Of a stretch of DNA of 33,670 nucleotides, positions 8,238 through 16,561 are shown piece after piece. Position numbers and translations under genes: made by a program. Positions within the stretch are counted from its first letter, which is position 1. Each line of letters starts with the position of its first letter. The notes beneath the pieces were generated by a model that did no database searches, was not told the DNA's origin, and saw only the letters and a program-made list of their open reading frames with translations. Source of the stretch: JAWWPY01 sp964412845 (GTDB taxonomy: Bacteria; Actinomycetota; Actinomycetes; Streptosporangiales; Streptosporangiaceae); contig CAYPQM010000071.1 of assembly GCA_964412845.1 (NCBI GenBank), positions 1 to 33,670 of the forward strand, written 5' to 3'.

Positions 8238-8708
8238 GGCACCCCTCACGATGACTCGGAACGATGTGTTCCGGACGCTGGACCGGACAGTCAGCAGGCC
8301 CGCGCGTGCTGGGCACGCCACAGCTGCTCATGAGCCGGACGCCATTCCCCGACAACGGCCGACGATGAGGACGTGAAAGGACGCGGGAATGCGGTCCGGC
8401 CGCCTCGGCCTGTGCGCGCCGATCGTCGGCTAGCGGTACCAGGCTGACGTACGCGACAACGCTAGAATCCCCGTTCGGACGGCTGCGCCCTATGACAGTA
8501 ATATGGCACCAACACCCCGCTGTGCTGACACGCCCGGTATCGGGTTCCGGCGATCTCGCGCCGAAACACCGATTGGTCCGGCAGCGTAGCATCCGGTCAA
8601 CCGGTTTAGGCAGCCAAAGCTGGACATATACCTAAAAATCTTGGCCAAGCCGGAGTGCCGCCAGACCACGAGATCACGGGCATCGCCGGCCGCGCGATAC
8701 TGGTCGTC
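8238..8708. other. divergent intergenic region
   Basis: It separates the minus-strand kinase from the plus-strand spermidine-synthase-like gene. No coding region is recognised. A GATACT hexamer at 8696-8701 lies 7 bases before the ATG at 8709 and could be the -10 of a leaderless transcript. No good -35 accompanies it. Confidence 0.35.
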
Positions 8709-9719
8709 ATGTCACACCGGCAGCGTGGCGGCAGTGGGCCGGTCGTCCGGCAGGACGTCGATTCAGGCGTCGTGGAGCTTGTCGCTGACCCCGACCGGCC
8801 CCGGGCCTGGACGCTGCTGGTCGATGGCACCCCCCAGTCACACGTTGACCTCGATGATCCGCAGCACCTGGAGTTCGAGTACATGCGGCGGCTCGGCCAC
8901 CTGGCCGACCTGGCGGCGCCGGCTGGGGAGCCATTGCGGGTGCTGCACCTCGGGGCGGGCGGCATGACCCTGGCCCGGTATGTGGCGGCGACCCGGCCTG
9001 GGTCCAGCCAGCTGGCGGTCGAGTCAGACGCCGCGCTGGCCGAGCTGGTCCAGCGGCGGCTGCCCCTCGGCCCGCGCGGCCGCCGGGCGGCCGGAGGCCA
9101 CGCGGGCGTAAGCCAGGCCGGCGGAAGCCAGACCGGCGGAGGCCGGGCCGGCGCTAGGCAGGCCGGCGCGAGCCAGGCGGGCACGAGCCAGGCGGGCGCT
9201 AGGCAGGCAGGCGCTAGGCAGGCAGGCCGGGTGCGGCTCCGGGTCGGCGATGCCCGGGCCGTTCTTGAGCAGGTGCCGGCCGGATCCTTTGATCTGGTGG
9301 TGGCGGACATATTCGCCGGGGCGCGCACTCCGGCGCACCTGACGTCGGCCGAGTTCACCGCCGCCGTGGCTCGGGCGCTGAGCCCGCCGGGCCTTTACGC
9401 CACCAACATCGGCGATGGCCCGCCGCTGGCGCACGCACGGACCCGGGTGGCGACAGTGTGCGCAGCCTTCCCGTATGCCTGCCTGATCGCGGACGCCGCG
9501 GTGCTACGCGGCCGCCGATTCGGCAACCTGGTGCTGGCCGCCGCGTGCCATGACCTTCCGGTGACCGAGCTGGCCCGGCGGGTGGCGGGCGACCCGTTCC
9601 CGGGGCGGCTGGTGCACGGCAGCGACCTTGACCGGTTCGCCGCCGGGGCGAAGCCGATCACTGACGCGCGGGCCGAGCCCTCGCCGGCCCCTCCTCCGGG
9701 CATTTTCAAGGCCGGATGA
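8709..9719 (+). CDS. spermidine-synthase-like SAM-fold protein with pentapeptide-repeat insertion
   Basis: A 336-residue protein with a Rossmann-type methyltransferase/aminopropyltransferase fold. Motif I is 'VLHLGAGGMTLARY' (residues 77-90). The acidic end of strand 2 is 'AVESDAALAELV'. 'RVGDARAVLEQVP' and 'FDLVVADIFAGARTPAHLT' (about 194-212) follow, as in spermidine-synthase-like proteins of actinomycetes. Between strand 2 and 'RVGDARAV' the protein carries eight tandem pentapeptides G-x-[SGR]-[QR]-[AT] (residues 133-172), which the family does not normally have. Polyamine synthesis is not certain: many such actinobacterial proteins have no assigned substrate. The ATG giving MSHRQRGG is chosen over an upstream ATG at 8655; no Shine-Dalgarno is evident and a leaderless transcript is possible. 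Confidence 0.75.
   Translation: MSHRQRGGSGPVVRQDVDSGVVELVADPDRPRAWTLLVDGTPQSHVDLDDPQHLEFEYMRRLGHLADLAAPAGEPLRVLHLGAGGMTLARYVAATRPGSSQLAVESDAALAELVQRRLPLGPRGRRAAGGHAGVSQAGGSQTGGGRAGARQAGASQAGTSQAGARQAGARQAGRVRLRVGDARAVLEQVPAGSFDLVVADIFAGARTPAHLTSAEFTAAVARALSPPGLYATNIGDGPPLAHARTRVATVCAAFPYACLIADAAVLRGRRFGNLVLAAACHDLPVTELARRVAGDPFPGRLVHGSDLDRFAAGAKPITDARAEPSPAPPPGIFKAG
9105..9224. repeat. 15-bp tandem repeat, 8 units, in frame within the spermidine-synthase-like gene
   Basis: Eight 15-bp units of the form GGC-nnn-AGc/cgg-CAG-GCn encode GVSQA, GGSQT, GGGRA, GARQA, GASQA, GTSQA, GARQA and GARQA. The last units are nearly identical at the DNA level (GGCGCTAGGCAGGCA), which suggests recent duplication. 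Confidence 0.85.
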
Positions 9720-9779
9720 TCCTTTCCAGGGTCAGTGGTCGTGGGACTTCGACGGACCTCAATGCTGGCTGGCGAATGA

Positions 9780-9827
9780 GTGGACTCTGACGGCTGCTCC
9801 GCCAGTCCGCCAGCAGTTAGAGTCCAC
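9780..9827. terminator. stem-loop between convergent genes
   Basis: GTGGACTCT (9780-9788) and AGAGTCCAC (9819-9827) pair perfectly. Inside the 30-base loop CTGCT and AGCAG can form a second short stem. The structure lies between the 3' ends of two convergent genes. A T-rich stretch (about 9856-9872) follows at some distance on the plus strand. A bidirectional terminator is likely but not proven. Confidence 0.5.
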
Positions 9828-9902
9828 GAACGGTTCGTGGCACCGGACCCTCCGTCTTGTTTGTCCTTTTTGTGGATTAACGTTCCCGCGGCCGCCGTGG
9901 AC

Positions 9903-12410
9903 TCACTGCCGCGCGGCTGATCCGGGGAGCTGGCCGTCCGCCGCCCGGGCCCGGAGCTCGCGCTGAATCATCTCGACCAGGTCCGGGGACACGCTCAGGC
10001 CCCACAGGACATCCGCCGGAATCCCGAGCTGACGGCTGGCTTCCGCCACCGCTGACTGGATCATCCCGAGACCGGCCGCGAGCACCTCGTCACGCTGGTA
10101 CGTCGGCGGCAGGTCATCGGGCTTCAGGTCAGCGGGCCGGCAGAATGCCCCGTCCGGCCCGGGCAGCCACGCGCTGCCCGACGCCGCTACGCCGATCGCC
10201 GATCTGATGGTCTCCCGGCTGGCGCCGGTGAACTCGTCGCGAACCGACTTCTCGACCACCCCGGCCACCAGGTGCCGGTTCGGGAGTAGCAGGACGTTCC
10301 AGACGTATTCGGAGCGAGCATGGGTCGGGTGCTGCAGCGCGAAGTCCAGGCCGTCGATCTGCGCTGCCGGATCGAAGCCATCGATGCCGCGCTCGTGCCG
10401 GGCGAACTCATCGGCGACGACGACAAATCCGGCCTGATTCGCCTGTCGTGCGCGAACCTGCACGTTGTCCCGGATACCCATGTCGCGGAGCTGAGCGAAC
10501 CACGGCCCGTAGGAATCGTCGGCGAACCAGGCGTCCGGGTTCCCGTCGAAATAGATCTCCATGTATTTGGTCCGCTGGTACAGCGTGGTCGGCGTCATCA
10601 GGCGCGTCTCGCCCGTCGCGGCGTTCTCCCCGACGAGGAACGCGGTTTGCTGCAATTGGTCAAGAAGCTCGTGCCGCCGGCCAGCGGGCGCCTCGGCCAG
10701 CGCACGCACGACGCATTCCAGATCAGCGTCGTGCGCCGCGGCGTCCAGGTCCGCGACGTCCAGCCGGCGGTACCGGGGCAGGATGATCTCCAGTACCTCG
10801 GCCACGATGTCCGGCTCGGTGAACCCGAGCGCCTCCAGGAACTGCCGGGCCGGGGGAAAGTCCGCCACGCCGCGCCGCACGGTGGGAAAGCCTGCTCCGG
10901 CCGGGCCCGGGAGGTACGCGGCGGGCCGGTCCAGGGAGTCAAATGGGGTGACCTGGCTGCCGTCCTCGAGCCGGATAATCGGCTGGGCCCGGGCCGGGCC
11001 GGGCTGTTCATCCGGGAATCTGGGCGCCCGCCACAGAGCTGAGTTCTGCTGGAGGAACGCGTAGAAAAGCCTGATCCACTCATCTGACTGCACGGAAAGA
11101 AATTCGCGGCTCATTCTCTCGACCAGAGCGGCCGGGGTGACCTCATCGATACCAATCTCTTCCCGGAGGTACCGCCAGAGATGAGGTGTGTGGTTTTCCG
11201 TGATGGATTCTTGGCTGAAAGCGAGCGGCTGGCCGGCTCCGTAGAGCATGCCGAGCTGATCTGGGCGGAGCAGCTCGCGAAGTCCTGCGTCGCCGGCCAG
11301 TTTCAGGTCCGCGGCAGCGCCGTAACCGCCCTCGGCCAGCGGGATGACCTGCTCCTGGGCCAGCAACGCGTGTACCGAGTCGAACAAGGGGCGCAGCATC
11401 GCGGTGGGCTGGAACCGCGCCGGGTCAATCGGCAGCGCCTGCAGCACATCGACCGTGAGGAGCCCGTCATCGCGGAGTTCCCGGAGCACATCGGCGAGCA
11501 GCACGGCCGTCTCGCGCACCAGGGCCTGGTTCGACGGATCGTGTTCCGGGACGTTGTCGCGGGCGGGCGTCGTCCGGTAAGGCCCCTGGATCAAGAAGCC
11601 GAGGAAGGTCTCTTTCTCGGTCGGGAAGAACACGACCAGCGGGGAGGCGGCACGCCTGGCCAGCCGACGTTCCCCGGCCGCGGTGCCCACCGGGAAGGCG
11701 ATCTCGACCCGCTGAGCCGGATGGCCCAGGTCGTCGAGCTGACGGTGCCAGACGAACCACTCCTGCGTCCCGCGCCCTGTGGTCAGCGTGACGTGACGGC
11801 TTGACCCGGTTCGGCGTACCGCCGCCCGCTCCAGGACCGAGCCGGCCACCCGCACGCCGCAGGTCCGCACGCATCCGATGGTCCTGAGGAACAGCAGGGT
11901 GGCGGGCTCGATCGTGTTCAGGGCGGCGGAGATCTCCGCCACGGCGGTCGCCGCGGACACGGTGTCGTGGTCGAAGGGGAAGACGAAGAGCGTCCCGGGC
12001 CAGGGTTCATCCAGCGGATCCGCGGCAAACGGGCGGACGTACTTCTCGATCCGGAAATGCTCCCCCGAACTGTGCACGCGCGGCGAGTTGGTGTACGCGT
12101 ACACCGACTTGAAGCCGATGCCGAACTTGCCGATCTTCGTGAGATCCCCGGACTTCCCGCTCTTGGCGACCCCGCAGACGCCGCGAACGTCGGCCTCCGT
12201 GAAGGGCCGGCCATCGTGCGTCACCTCCAGGCGATCTTCGAAGAGCTCGAAGGTCAGCTCGGTCGCACCGGCATCCTCAGCGTTCTGGATCAGCTCGAAG
12301 ATGAAGTGAGTGCGCTCGCTGTACAGCTGCCCGAGCAGGTCGAGCACAGCCGTGTCCCAGCCGTACCGGGCGATGTTCTCTTCGCGGATCTTCGCGTAGT
12401 CAGCCGACAC
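9903..12410 (-). CDS. sacsin-like GHKL ATPase
   Basis: An 835-residue cytoplasmic protein whose first 200 residues form a GHKL (Hsp90-type) ATP-binding domain as in sacsin. The N-box is 'FELIQNAEDAGA' (E39, N43, D46). The G1 loop is 'HDGRPF' (D66-G67) and the G2 lid 'KIGKFGIGFKSVYAYT' (about 93-107). The remaining 600 residues are a soluble region without a motif I can name; it has no obvious nuclease or helicase motif. Many bacterial relatives are longer and carry a C-terminal nuclease-like domain, so this one is on the short side. The start is a GTG with GAGGT about 5 bases upstream. It follows the DUF427 gene by 23 bases, which indicates one operon. Chaperone or defence roles are both possible. 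Confidence 0.8.
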   Translation of the reverse strand: MSADYAKIREENIARYGWDTAVLDLLGQLYSERTHFIFELIQNAEDAGATELTFELFEDRLEVTHDGRPFTEADVRGVCGVAKSGKSGDLTKIGKFGIGFKSVYAYTNSPRVHSSGEHFRIEKYVRPFAADPLDEPWPGTLFVFPFDHDTVSAATAVAEISAALNTIEPATLLFLRTIGCVRTCGVRVAGSVLERAAVRRTGSSRHVTLTTGRGTQEWFVWHRQLDDLGHPAQRVEIAFPVGTAAGERRLARRAASPLVVFFPTEKETFLGFLIQGPYRTTPARDNVPEHDPSNQALVRETAVLLADVLRELRDDGLLTVDVLQALPIDPARFQPTAMLRPLFDSVHALLAQEQVIPLAEGGYGAAADLKLAGDAGLRELLRPDQLGMLYGAGQPLAFSQESITENHTPHLWRYLREEIGIDEVTPAALVERMSREFLSVQSDEWIRLFYAFLQQNSALWRAPRFPDEQPGPARAQPIIRLEDGSQVTPFDSLDRPAAYLPGPAGAGFPTVRRGVADFPPARQFLEALGFTEPDIVAEVLEIILPRYRRLDVADLDAAAHDADLECVVRALAEAPAGRRHELLDQLQQTAFLVGENAATGETRLMTPTTLYQRTKYMEIYFDGNPDAWFADDSYGPWFAQLRDMGIRDNVQVRARQANQAGFVVVADEFARHERGIDGFDPAAQIDGLDFALQHPTHARSEYVWNVLLLPNRHLVAGVVEKSVRDEFTGASRETIRSAIGVAASGSAWLPGPDGAFCRPADLKPDDLPPTYQRDEVLAAGLGMIQSAVAEASRQLGIPADVLWGLSVSPDLVEMIQRELRARAADGQLPGSAARQ

Positions 12411-12433
12411 CGATGACCTCCACTGCTCCCCCG

Positions 12434-13288
12434 CTAGGTGCCTGGCCCGGCCGACCAGGGGGTGATGGGCCGCTCGCGGCGTTCACCGTCCACGACGACG
12501 TCGACCCGCTCGTCGAAGAACGCGATCAAGCCGCGGACGCGCGCCGCGTCGTGCAGCGGGTCCTGGTAGGTCCAGCCGACATCGGCGAGCAGGTGGCCGC
12601 CGACCGCCACCGACCAGTACGTCGCCTGCCCCTTGTAGGCGCAGTAGGTCCGGGTGGCGCTCGGGATGAGCTCGGCGCGGATGTCCTCGCGCGGCAGGTA
12701 ATACCGGGTCGGCAGCATGGTCTCAAACAACAGCACCGGCCGGGACGAGCGGGCCAGCGGCTCGCCGTCCAGCTCCAGGCTGACATCGCGTGAGCTGGCC
12801 AGGACGTCGATGCGGTGGAATGGGTCACGTGGATGCGCCACGTTGAGCTCGTCCTCTTCATACCAGGCGTCAAACGCACCGAAGTCCAGGACCACGTACC
12901 CGGCCAGGTCCGGATCAGCGGGGCGGAAGCCGGCGCCGGGCCGGTCCTGGCCACCGGCTCGCACGTCCACCACCTGCCCCTCGGCCGTGTGCACGGCGAA
13001 CGGAATCGACGGATCGAGGACGGGCCGCCGGGACAGGCCGGGGAGACGCACGCCGATCTCATCCGTGGCCTCGGCGACCGCCGCGCCCGCTGCCACCAGC
13101 TCGGCGCGGACATCGTCCACCGGGACGGCGTAGCACGGCACCACCCGGCGCGGTTCCCAGACCAGCACCGCCCTGGTGCTGTCCAGGACGGTGCTGCCGC
13201 CCAGTACCGCCCGGATGCGCCTGGCTGTCGGTTCATGGCGTAGCTGGCCGAGCCCGCTGGCCAGCAAGCGGCGGATCTCAGTGCTCAT
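12434..13288 (-). CDS. DUF427 family protein
   Basis: A 284-residue soluble protein. The C-terminal half is a clear DUF427 domain: 'RPVLLFETMLPTRYYLPREDIRAELI', then 'YCAYKGQATYWSV', 'WTYQDPL' and 'GLIAFFDERVDVVVDGE'. The N-terminal half holds a diverged second copy ('RAVLVWEPRRVVPCYAVPVDDVRAELV'), so the protein is an internal duplication, as in other actinobacterial members. The function of the family is unknown. I start at the ATG giving MSTEIRRLL because GGGGGA lies just upstream; an open frame continues 42 codons further. The sacsin-like ATPase gene follows 23 bases downstream, so both are probably on one transcript. Confidence 0.87.
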   Translation of the reverse strand: MSTEIRRLLASGLGQLRHEPTARRIRAVLGGSTVLDSTRAVLVWEPRRVVPCYAVPVDDVRAELVAAGAAVAEATDEIGVRLPGLSRRPVLDPSIPFAVHTAEGQVVDVRAGGQDRPGAGFRPADPDLAGYVVLDFGAFDAWYEEDELNVAHPRDPFHRIDVLASSRDVSLELDGEPLARSSRPVLLFETMLPTRYYLPREDIRAELIPSATRTYCAYKGQATYWSVAVGGHLLADVGWTYQDPLHDAARVRGLIAFFDERVDVVVDGERRERPITPWSAGPGT

Positions 13289-13327
13289 CGCGTCCCCCGT
13301 CAACGTGACTTTGTACTCACGCACCAA

Positions 13328-13360
13328 TTTCAACTGGTGAAAATCTATCGAATGATCATT
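13328..13360. promoter_or_regulatory. palindromic elements upstream of the DUF427-ATPase operon
   Basis: TTTCAACTGGTGAAA (13328-13342; arms TTTCA/TGAAA) and the perfect palindrome AATGATCATT (13351-13360) lie 40-72 bases before the DUF427 start. The stretch is markedly A+T richer than its surroundings. It is the likely promoter and operator region of this operon. The HxlR regulator encoded next door could bind here; that is inference. Confidence 0.4.
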
Positions 13361-13459
13361 GTGCCCATATCGGGCATGTGCCAGCGTCAGCCCTGTAGAG
13401 GCCCTGACATTCAACGCGAACCTTAGGCGCCCGCCAGCACATCGCGTAATCGGCCGCGG

Positions 13460-13930
13460 TCAGCCCTGCCGGGCTGGGGCCCGGGCGCCTGGCCCGGGCA
13501 GCACATCGATGTCCCTGGCCTGCATCGGCTGGTCGCAGAGCGAGCAATGCAGTTCGACGTGGCTGACCTCGCCGCAGGCGTGGTGCCGGTACAGCACCGG
13601 TGGCCCGTCCTCCCCCGTGGTCCATCGGTCGCCCCAGCGCGCCATGACGAGCAGCAGATCGCAGAGTTCGAGGCCCTTGCTGGTCAGCACGTACTCGTGT
13701 CGGGGCGGTCGGCTCGAGTACTCGTGTCGCTCCAAGACATCGTTCTCGACCAGCCACTTCAACCGCCCGGTGAGGACCTTGCGGGAGATACCGAGATCGG
13801 CTTGGAGCTGGTCGAAGCGCGCGATCCCAACATAGATATCACGCAGGATCAACGGCGACCACGGCTCGCCTATGACGTCGAGGGTCCGGGCGATCGAGCA
13901 GGCCATGTCGCCGAACTGGGTCCGCTGCAT
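13460..13930 (-). CDS. HxlR-family winged-helix regulator
   Basis: A 156-residue HxlR-type regulator. The N-terminus 'MQRTQFGDMACSIARTLDVIGEPWSPLILRDI' is the family signature, including the Cys (C11) that in thiol-sensing HxlR proteins can report oxidative or electrophile stress. The wing region is 'KVLTGRLKWLVENDVLERHEYSSRPPRHEYVLTSKGLEL'. The C-terminus has a Cys/His set ('HHACGEV...HCSLCDQP') that could bind zinc. I start at the MQRT Met because the family begins there; a longer frame opens at 14002. No Shine-Dalgarno is visible. A palindrome lies upstream. Confidence 0.82.
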   Translation of the reverse strand: MQRTQFGDMACSIARTLDVIGEPWSPLILRDIYVGIARFDQLQADLGISRKVLTGRLKWLVENDVLERHEYSSRPPRHEYVLTSKGLELCDLLLVMARWGDRWTTGEDGPPVLYRHHACGEVSHVELHCSLCDQPMQARDIDVLPGPGARAPARQG

Positions 13931-14240
13931 GTGGTGCGTGGCGGGCACCGTGCAATTGGAGCGAGTCTCGGTGGTCGCCGCTCCAGGCGTCACGCACATC
14001 ACATTCTCAGTGGTCAGGTGACCGGAATGGCACCGGAGCAGGAGCGCATGCCCTTCCTGGCCATCATCGGTGAAACTGAGGGCCGGGCACCCGGATCGGA
14101 AATTGTCAGCTGGCCGTAATCGTCTTCCGGACCCGGCCCGGGAGGCGCAGCGGGCAGGCCGTCACTACGATCAGGATCGGCTGACACCTGAGCCGCAATC
14201 TCGGGCCTGGTCCGAGATGCGGGGTGGAGGAGGCACAGCG
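13931..14240. promoter_or_regulatory. divergent intergenic region with a short palindrome
   Basis: It lies between the minus-strand HxlR gene and a plus-strand membrane-protein gene. No gene is recognised. GGTCAGGTGACC (14012-14023; 5-bp arms around GG) lies about 80 bases upstream of the HxlR start and is a weak operator candidate. Confidence 0.3.
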
Positions 14241-14624
14241 ATGATGGACCTGCTGCTCGACCTGGCCAACATTGTCGGCGGTTTCCTGCTGGCCATAGCC
14301 CTTTTGCGGCATTCGCCCCGGATCGGACCTGCCCTAGGACGGGCCGCGGCGGTCGTCGCCCCCTTCGCCTGGCTGGTCGGGATCGTCGCGCTCGTGGCGG
14401 GCGGGTATTTCCTGATCGTCCATCTGACCTCAGGACCGCACGTCTTCTACTTCGAAGTAGTGGGAATCGCCGTCGGGGTCGCCCTGCTCTGGGACCGCAT
14501 CACGGGACGGGCGGCACCCAGTGCGGACGAGCGCGGCGGCGTGACTGGCGTGCCGCTCCTGCTCGCCATTTTCGGCATCATCGCCATCATCGTTGGCGTC
14601 CAGGGCATCTTCACGCCGAACTGA
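14241..14624 (+). CDS. small membrane protein, four predicted helices
   Basis: A 127-residue integral membrane protein. Four hydrophobic segments lie at roughly residues 3-22, 35-60, 68-86 and 102-123, with a short charged loop (GRAAPSADERGG) before the last. I do not recognise a named family. The start is well supported: GGAGGAGG ends 7 bases before the ATG, and a second ATG follows immediately. It lies between the HxlR and PadR genes without an obvious link to either. Confidence 0.7.
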   Translation: MMDLLLDLANIVGGFLLAIALLRHSPRIGPALGRAAAVVAPFAWLVGIVALVAGGYFLIVHLTSGPHVFYFEVVGIAVGVALLWDRITGRAAPSADERGGVTGVPLLLAIFGIIAIIVGVQGIFTPN

Positions 14625-14752
14625 CAACTGCCCGGACTTCGGGCCTACCCGGCTCGCCGCAGGGTTTCCGTGCCGTCCGCCCACACTTGAGCCGGCACCG
14701 CTGCCCGCCAGGGCCTGCGCGCGGCACGGTGCCGATCCGGGGACCGGCCGGT

Positions 14753-14790
14753 TTGATAGCAGTAGTTAAACTATATATATTGTCCACATG
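14753..14790 (+). promoter_or_regulatory. leaderless-type promoter with palindrome for the PadR gene
   Basis: TTGATA (14753-14758), 17 bp, then TATATT (14776-14781), with the ATG of the PadR gene only 6 bases later. There is no Shine-Dalgarno, so transcription probably starts at or beside the ATG. The palindrome TAGTT-A-AACTA (14763-14773) lies in the spacer and fits an autoregulatory PadR operator. Confidence 0.6.
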
Positions 14791-15120
14791 ACTCAGCGGG
14801 CGATGCAGGAGGCGACCTTCCTGATACTCACCGCGCTGGCTGCTGGCAGCCAGCATGGTTACGGGATCATCACCGATGTCCAAGCGATCTCGCACGGCCG
14901 GGTCCGGCTGCGCGCGGGGACCTTGTATACAGCGCTGGACCGCCTCCGCGCGGACGAGCTGATCGCGGTTGATCGGGAAGAGGCCGTGGACAACCGGCTG
15001 CGCCGCTACTACCGGCTCACGCCCAAGGGCTCGAAGCGGCTCGCCGCCGAGGCTGGGCGGCTGCAGGCCAATGCCACGGCGGCCCTGTCGCGGCTGGACC
15101 TGGCGGGAGGAGTCACATGA
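14788..15120 (+). CDS. PadR-family transcriptional regulator
   Basis: A 110-residue PadR winged-helix protein. Landmarks are 'QEATFLILTALAAGSQHGYGIITDV', 'VRLRAGTLYTALDRLRADELIAVDREE' and 'RRYYRLTPKGSKRLAAEA'. It is a short form with only a brief C-terminal helix for dimerisation. Its stop overlaps the start of the next gene (ATGA), so the two are translationally coupled. In actinobacteria such PadR proteins commonly control, and are co-transcribed with, a membrane protein carrying a HAAS-like N-terminus, as seen here. Confidence 0.92.
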   Translation: MTQRAMQEATFLILTALAAGSQHGYGIITDVQAISHGRVRLRAGTLYTALDRLRADELIAVDREEAVDNRLRRYYRLTPKGSKRLAAEAGRLQANATAALSRLDLAGGVT

Positions 15121-16154
15121 CTGACTCGTCTGGCCTGGAACGGGGATACCGGCGGTTGCTCGCCTGCTACCCGAAAACATTCCGCCACGAGCAAGAGGAA
15201 GAAATACTCGCGGTGCTGATGGCGAGCGCACGGCCGGGCCAGCGGCGGCCGAGGCTGGCGGAGTCCGCTGACCTGCTCAGGAGCGCACTGGGGATGCGCC
15301 TTCGGGCCCCGAGGCCGGGGCCGCCGAGCCGGCCCTGGTCTGATGCACTGGCACTGTTCAGCATCGCGGCGCCGCTGTTCTTGCTGGTGGCAGACATCCT
15401 CGAAGTAGCGCTGCCCTACCACCTGCCGCCGACCACCCGGTATGGCCTTATCGCGCGGATGCTCGGCAGGCACGTCCGGATCGGCGGCCTGCCCCTGTTC
15501 AGCCAGCCCTTTTTCGACATCGCCGTCGGTTGCCAGGTGATCGTCTCGGCTCTGGTGCTGCTGGCCCTGCGGCGCCTGGCGCTGGCCGCGCTGGCCGCGG
15601 CCGCCGTTTACTGGATCGTGGCCCGCCACTCGGTCTCGTGGATTCCGTATCCGGTCCAGTTGCTCTCCGCCGGCGTCTACATACTGGAGGCGGCCGCCCT
15701 GATCGCCTCGCCGGGCCCGCGCCGTGGGCGCCACCTCATGAACTGGCGCCATGGGGTAGTTCTGCTTGTCGCCGCCGCCGCCGTGCAGGTCTCGACGCTC
15801 ATGTATGACGCCAAGAGCCCTCCCGTGCGGTTCTTGGCCCGGAGGCCACCGGATACGACGGTGTACCTCGTGGGCAGCATCGTGCTCGCTGTGACTGTGG
15901 TGAGCCTGGCGGTGGCCTGGAAGCTGAACCGCTATTTCCTGCTGCTCCTCGCGGCTATGTGCTATCCCTACGCGATGCAACTGGCGTTCAGCTCGACCGG
16001 TGACAATACCGATTTGCTCGGGCTCCCCACCCCCGGTCACCTCGCTTTGCTGTTTCTCCCACCCTTGCTGTTCGCTGGCGGGGCCGTGCTCGTCGCCGTC
16101 ACGCCACGCCGGTCCCGCGCTCTGCTGTCACCGGACTCAGGCCAGCCCGTCTGA
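15117..16154 (+). CDS. HAAS-like multi-helix membrane protein, partner of PadR
   Basis: A 345-residue integral membrane protein. Residues 1-62 ('LERGYRRLLACYPKTFRHEQEEEILAVLMA', then 'RPRLAESADLLRSALGMRLR') match the soluble HAAS-type N-terminus typical of PadR-linked membrane proteins. Seven or eight hydrophobic segments follow, from about residue 78 to 335. There is no ATPase or transporter motif. Its start overlaps the PadR stop by 4 bases. The role is unknown; regulation of or response to membrane stress through PadR is a reasonable guess from context. Confidence 0.82.
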   Translation: MTDSSGLERGYRRLLACYPKTFRHEQEEEILAVLMASARPGQRRPRLAESADLLRSALGMRLRAPRPGPPSRPWSDALALFSIAAPLFLLVADILEVALPYHLPPTTRYGLIARMLGRHVRIGGLPLFSQPFFDIAVGCQVIVSALVLLALRRLALAALAAAAVYWIVARHSVSWIPYPVQLLSAGVYILEAAALIASPGPRRGRHLMNWRHGVVLLVAAAAVQVSTLMYDAKSPPVRFLARRPPDTTVYLVGSIVLAVTVVSLAVAWKLNRYFLLLLAAMCYPYAMQLAFSSTGDNTDLLGLPTPGHLALLFLPPLLFAGGAVLVAVTPRRSRALLSPDSGQPV

Positions 16155-16561
16155 CCTGACCGGTACCAAGCAGCTCGGTGCCCACCCGGCATCGAGCGCA
16201 CTGGCTCAGCCAGCGTTTTGAACCGCGAATGGTCATCGATGCCCGTGACGACCTTCACCTCCTGGCCGTCGGCCAGGTCCCGGGCCCGGGCCCCGGGCCC
16301 GGTCGTCTCCGGAGTCTGCCTGGCCACGTTCTGAGCGCTCCCGGCTGGCCTGTGACCTGGGCGGCAAGGTGAGCATCAAGGCAAGTGCAAGACTTCCGTC
16401 CAGGCGCGTATCGCACGCTTGTACTGCAGTCCCGGCAGCGGAAACCGCTGGCTGCCAGCTAACGAAGGGCGCCTTTCGTGCAGGTACAGATGGGCCGGCC
16501 CGATGGCCCGGACACGGTCAACGGGCAGACACCCCGGCGTCCGCGGGCGGCCGGGGCAGTT
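16155..16561. other. intergenic region containing transposase debris
   Basis: No intact gene is recognised. A minus-strand stretch at 16220-16279 reads as an integrase-core fragment (separate entry). A run of GGGCCC-type repeats (CCCGGGCCCGGGCC and similar) lies at about 16278-16303 and can form strong hairpins. Confidence 0.4.
16220..16279 (-). pseudogene. IS481-type transposase fragment
   Basis: Twenty codons read 'DLADGQEVKVVTGIDDHSRF', closely resembling the strand carrying the first catalytic Asp region of IS481-type rve integrase cores (…LADG…V…IDDHSR…). The similarity stops on both sides, so it is a small relic. The reading is from pattern memory, not a database search. Confidence 0.45.

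Noticed and set aside
8606..9358. Minus-strand frame with pentapeptide-like ACLAP/AWLAP repeats
   Set aside because: It looks like a repeat protein, but it is antisense to the eight 15-bp units of the spermidine-synthase-like gene and lacks a ribosome site and other domains.
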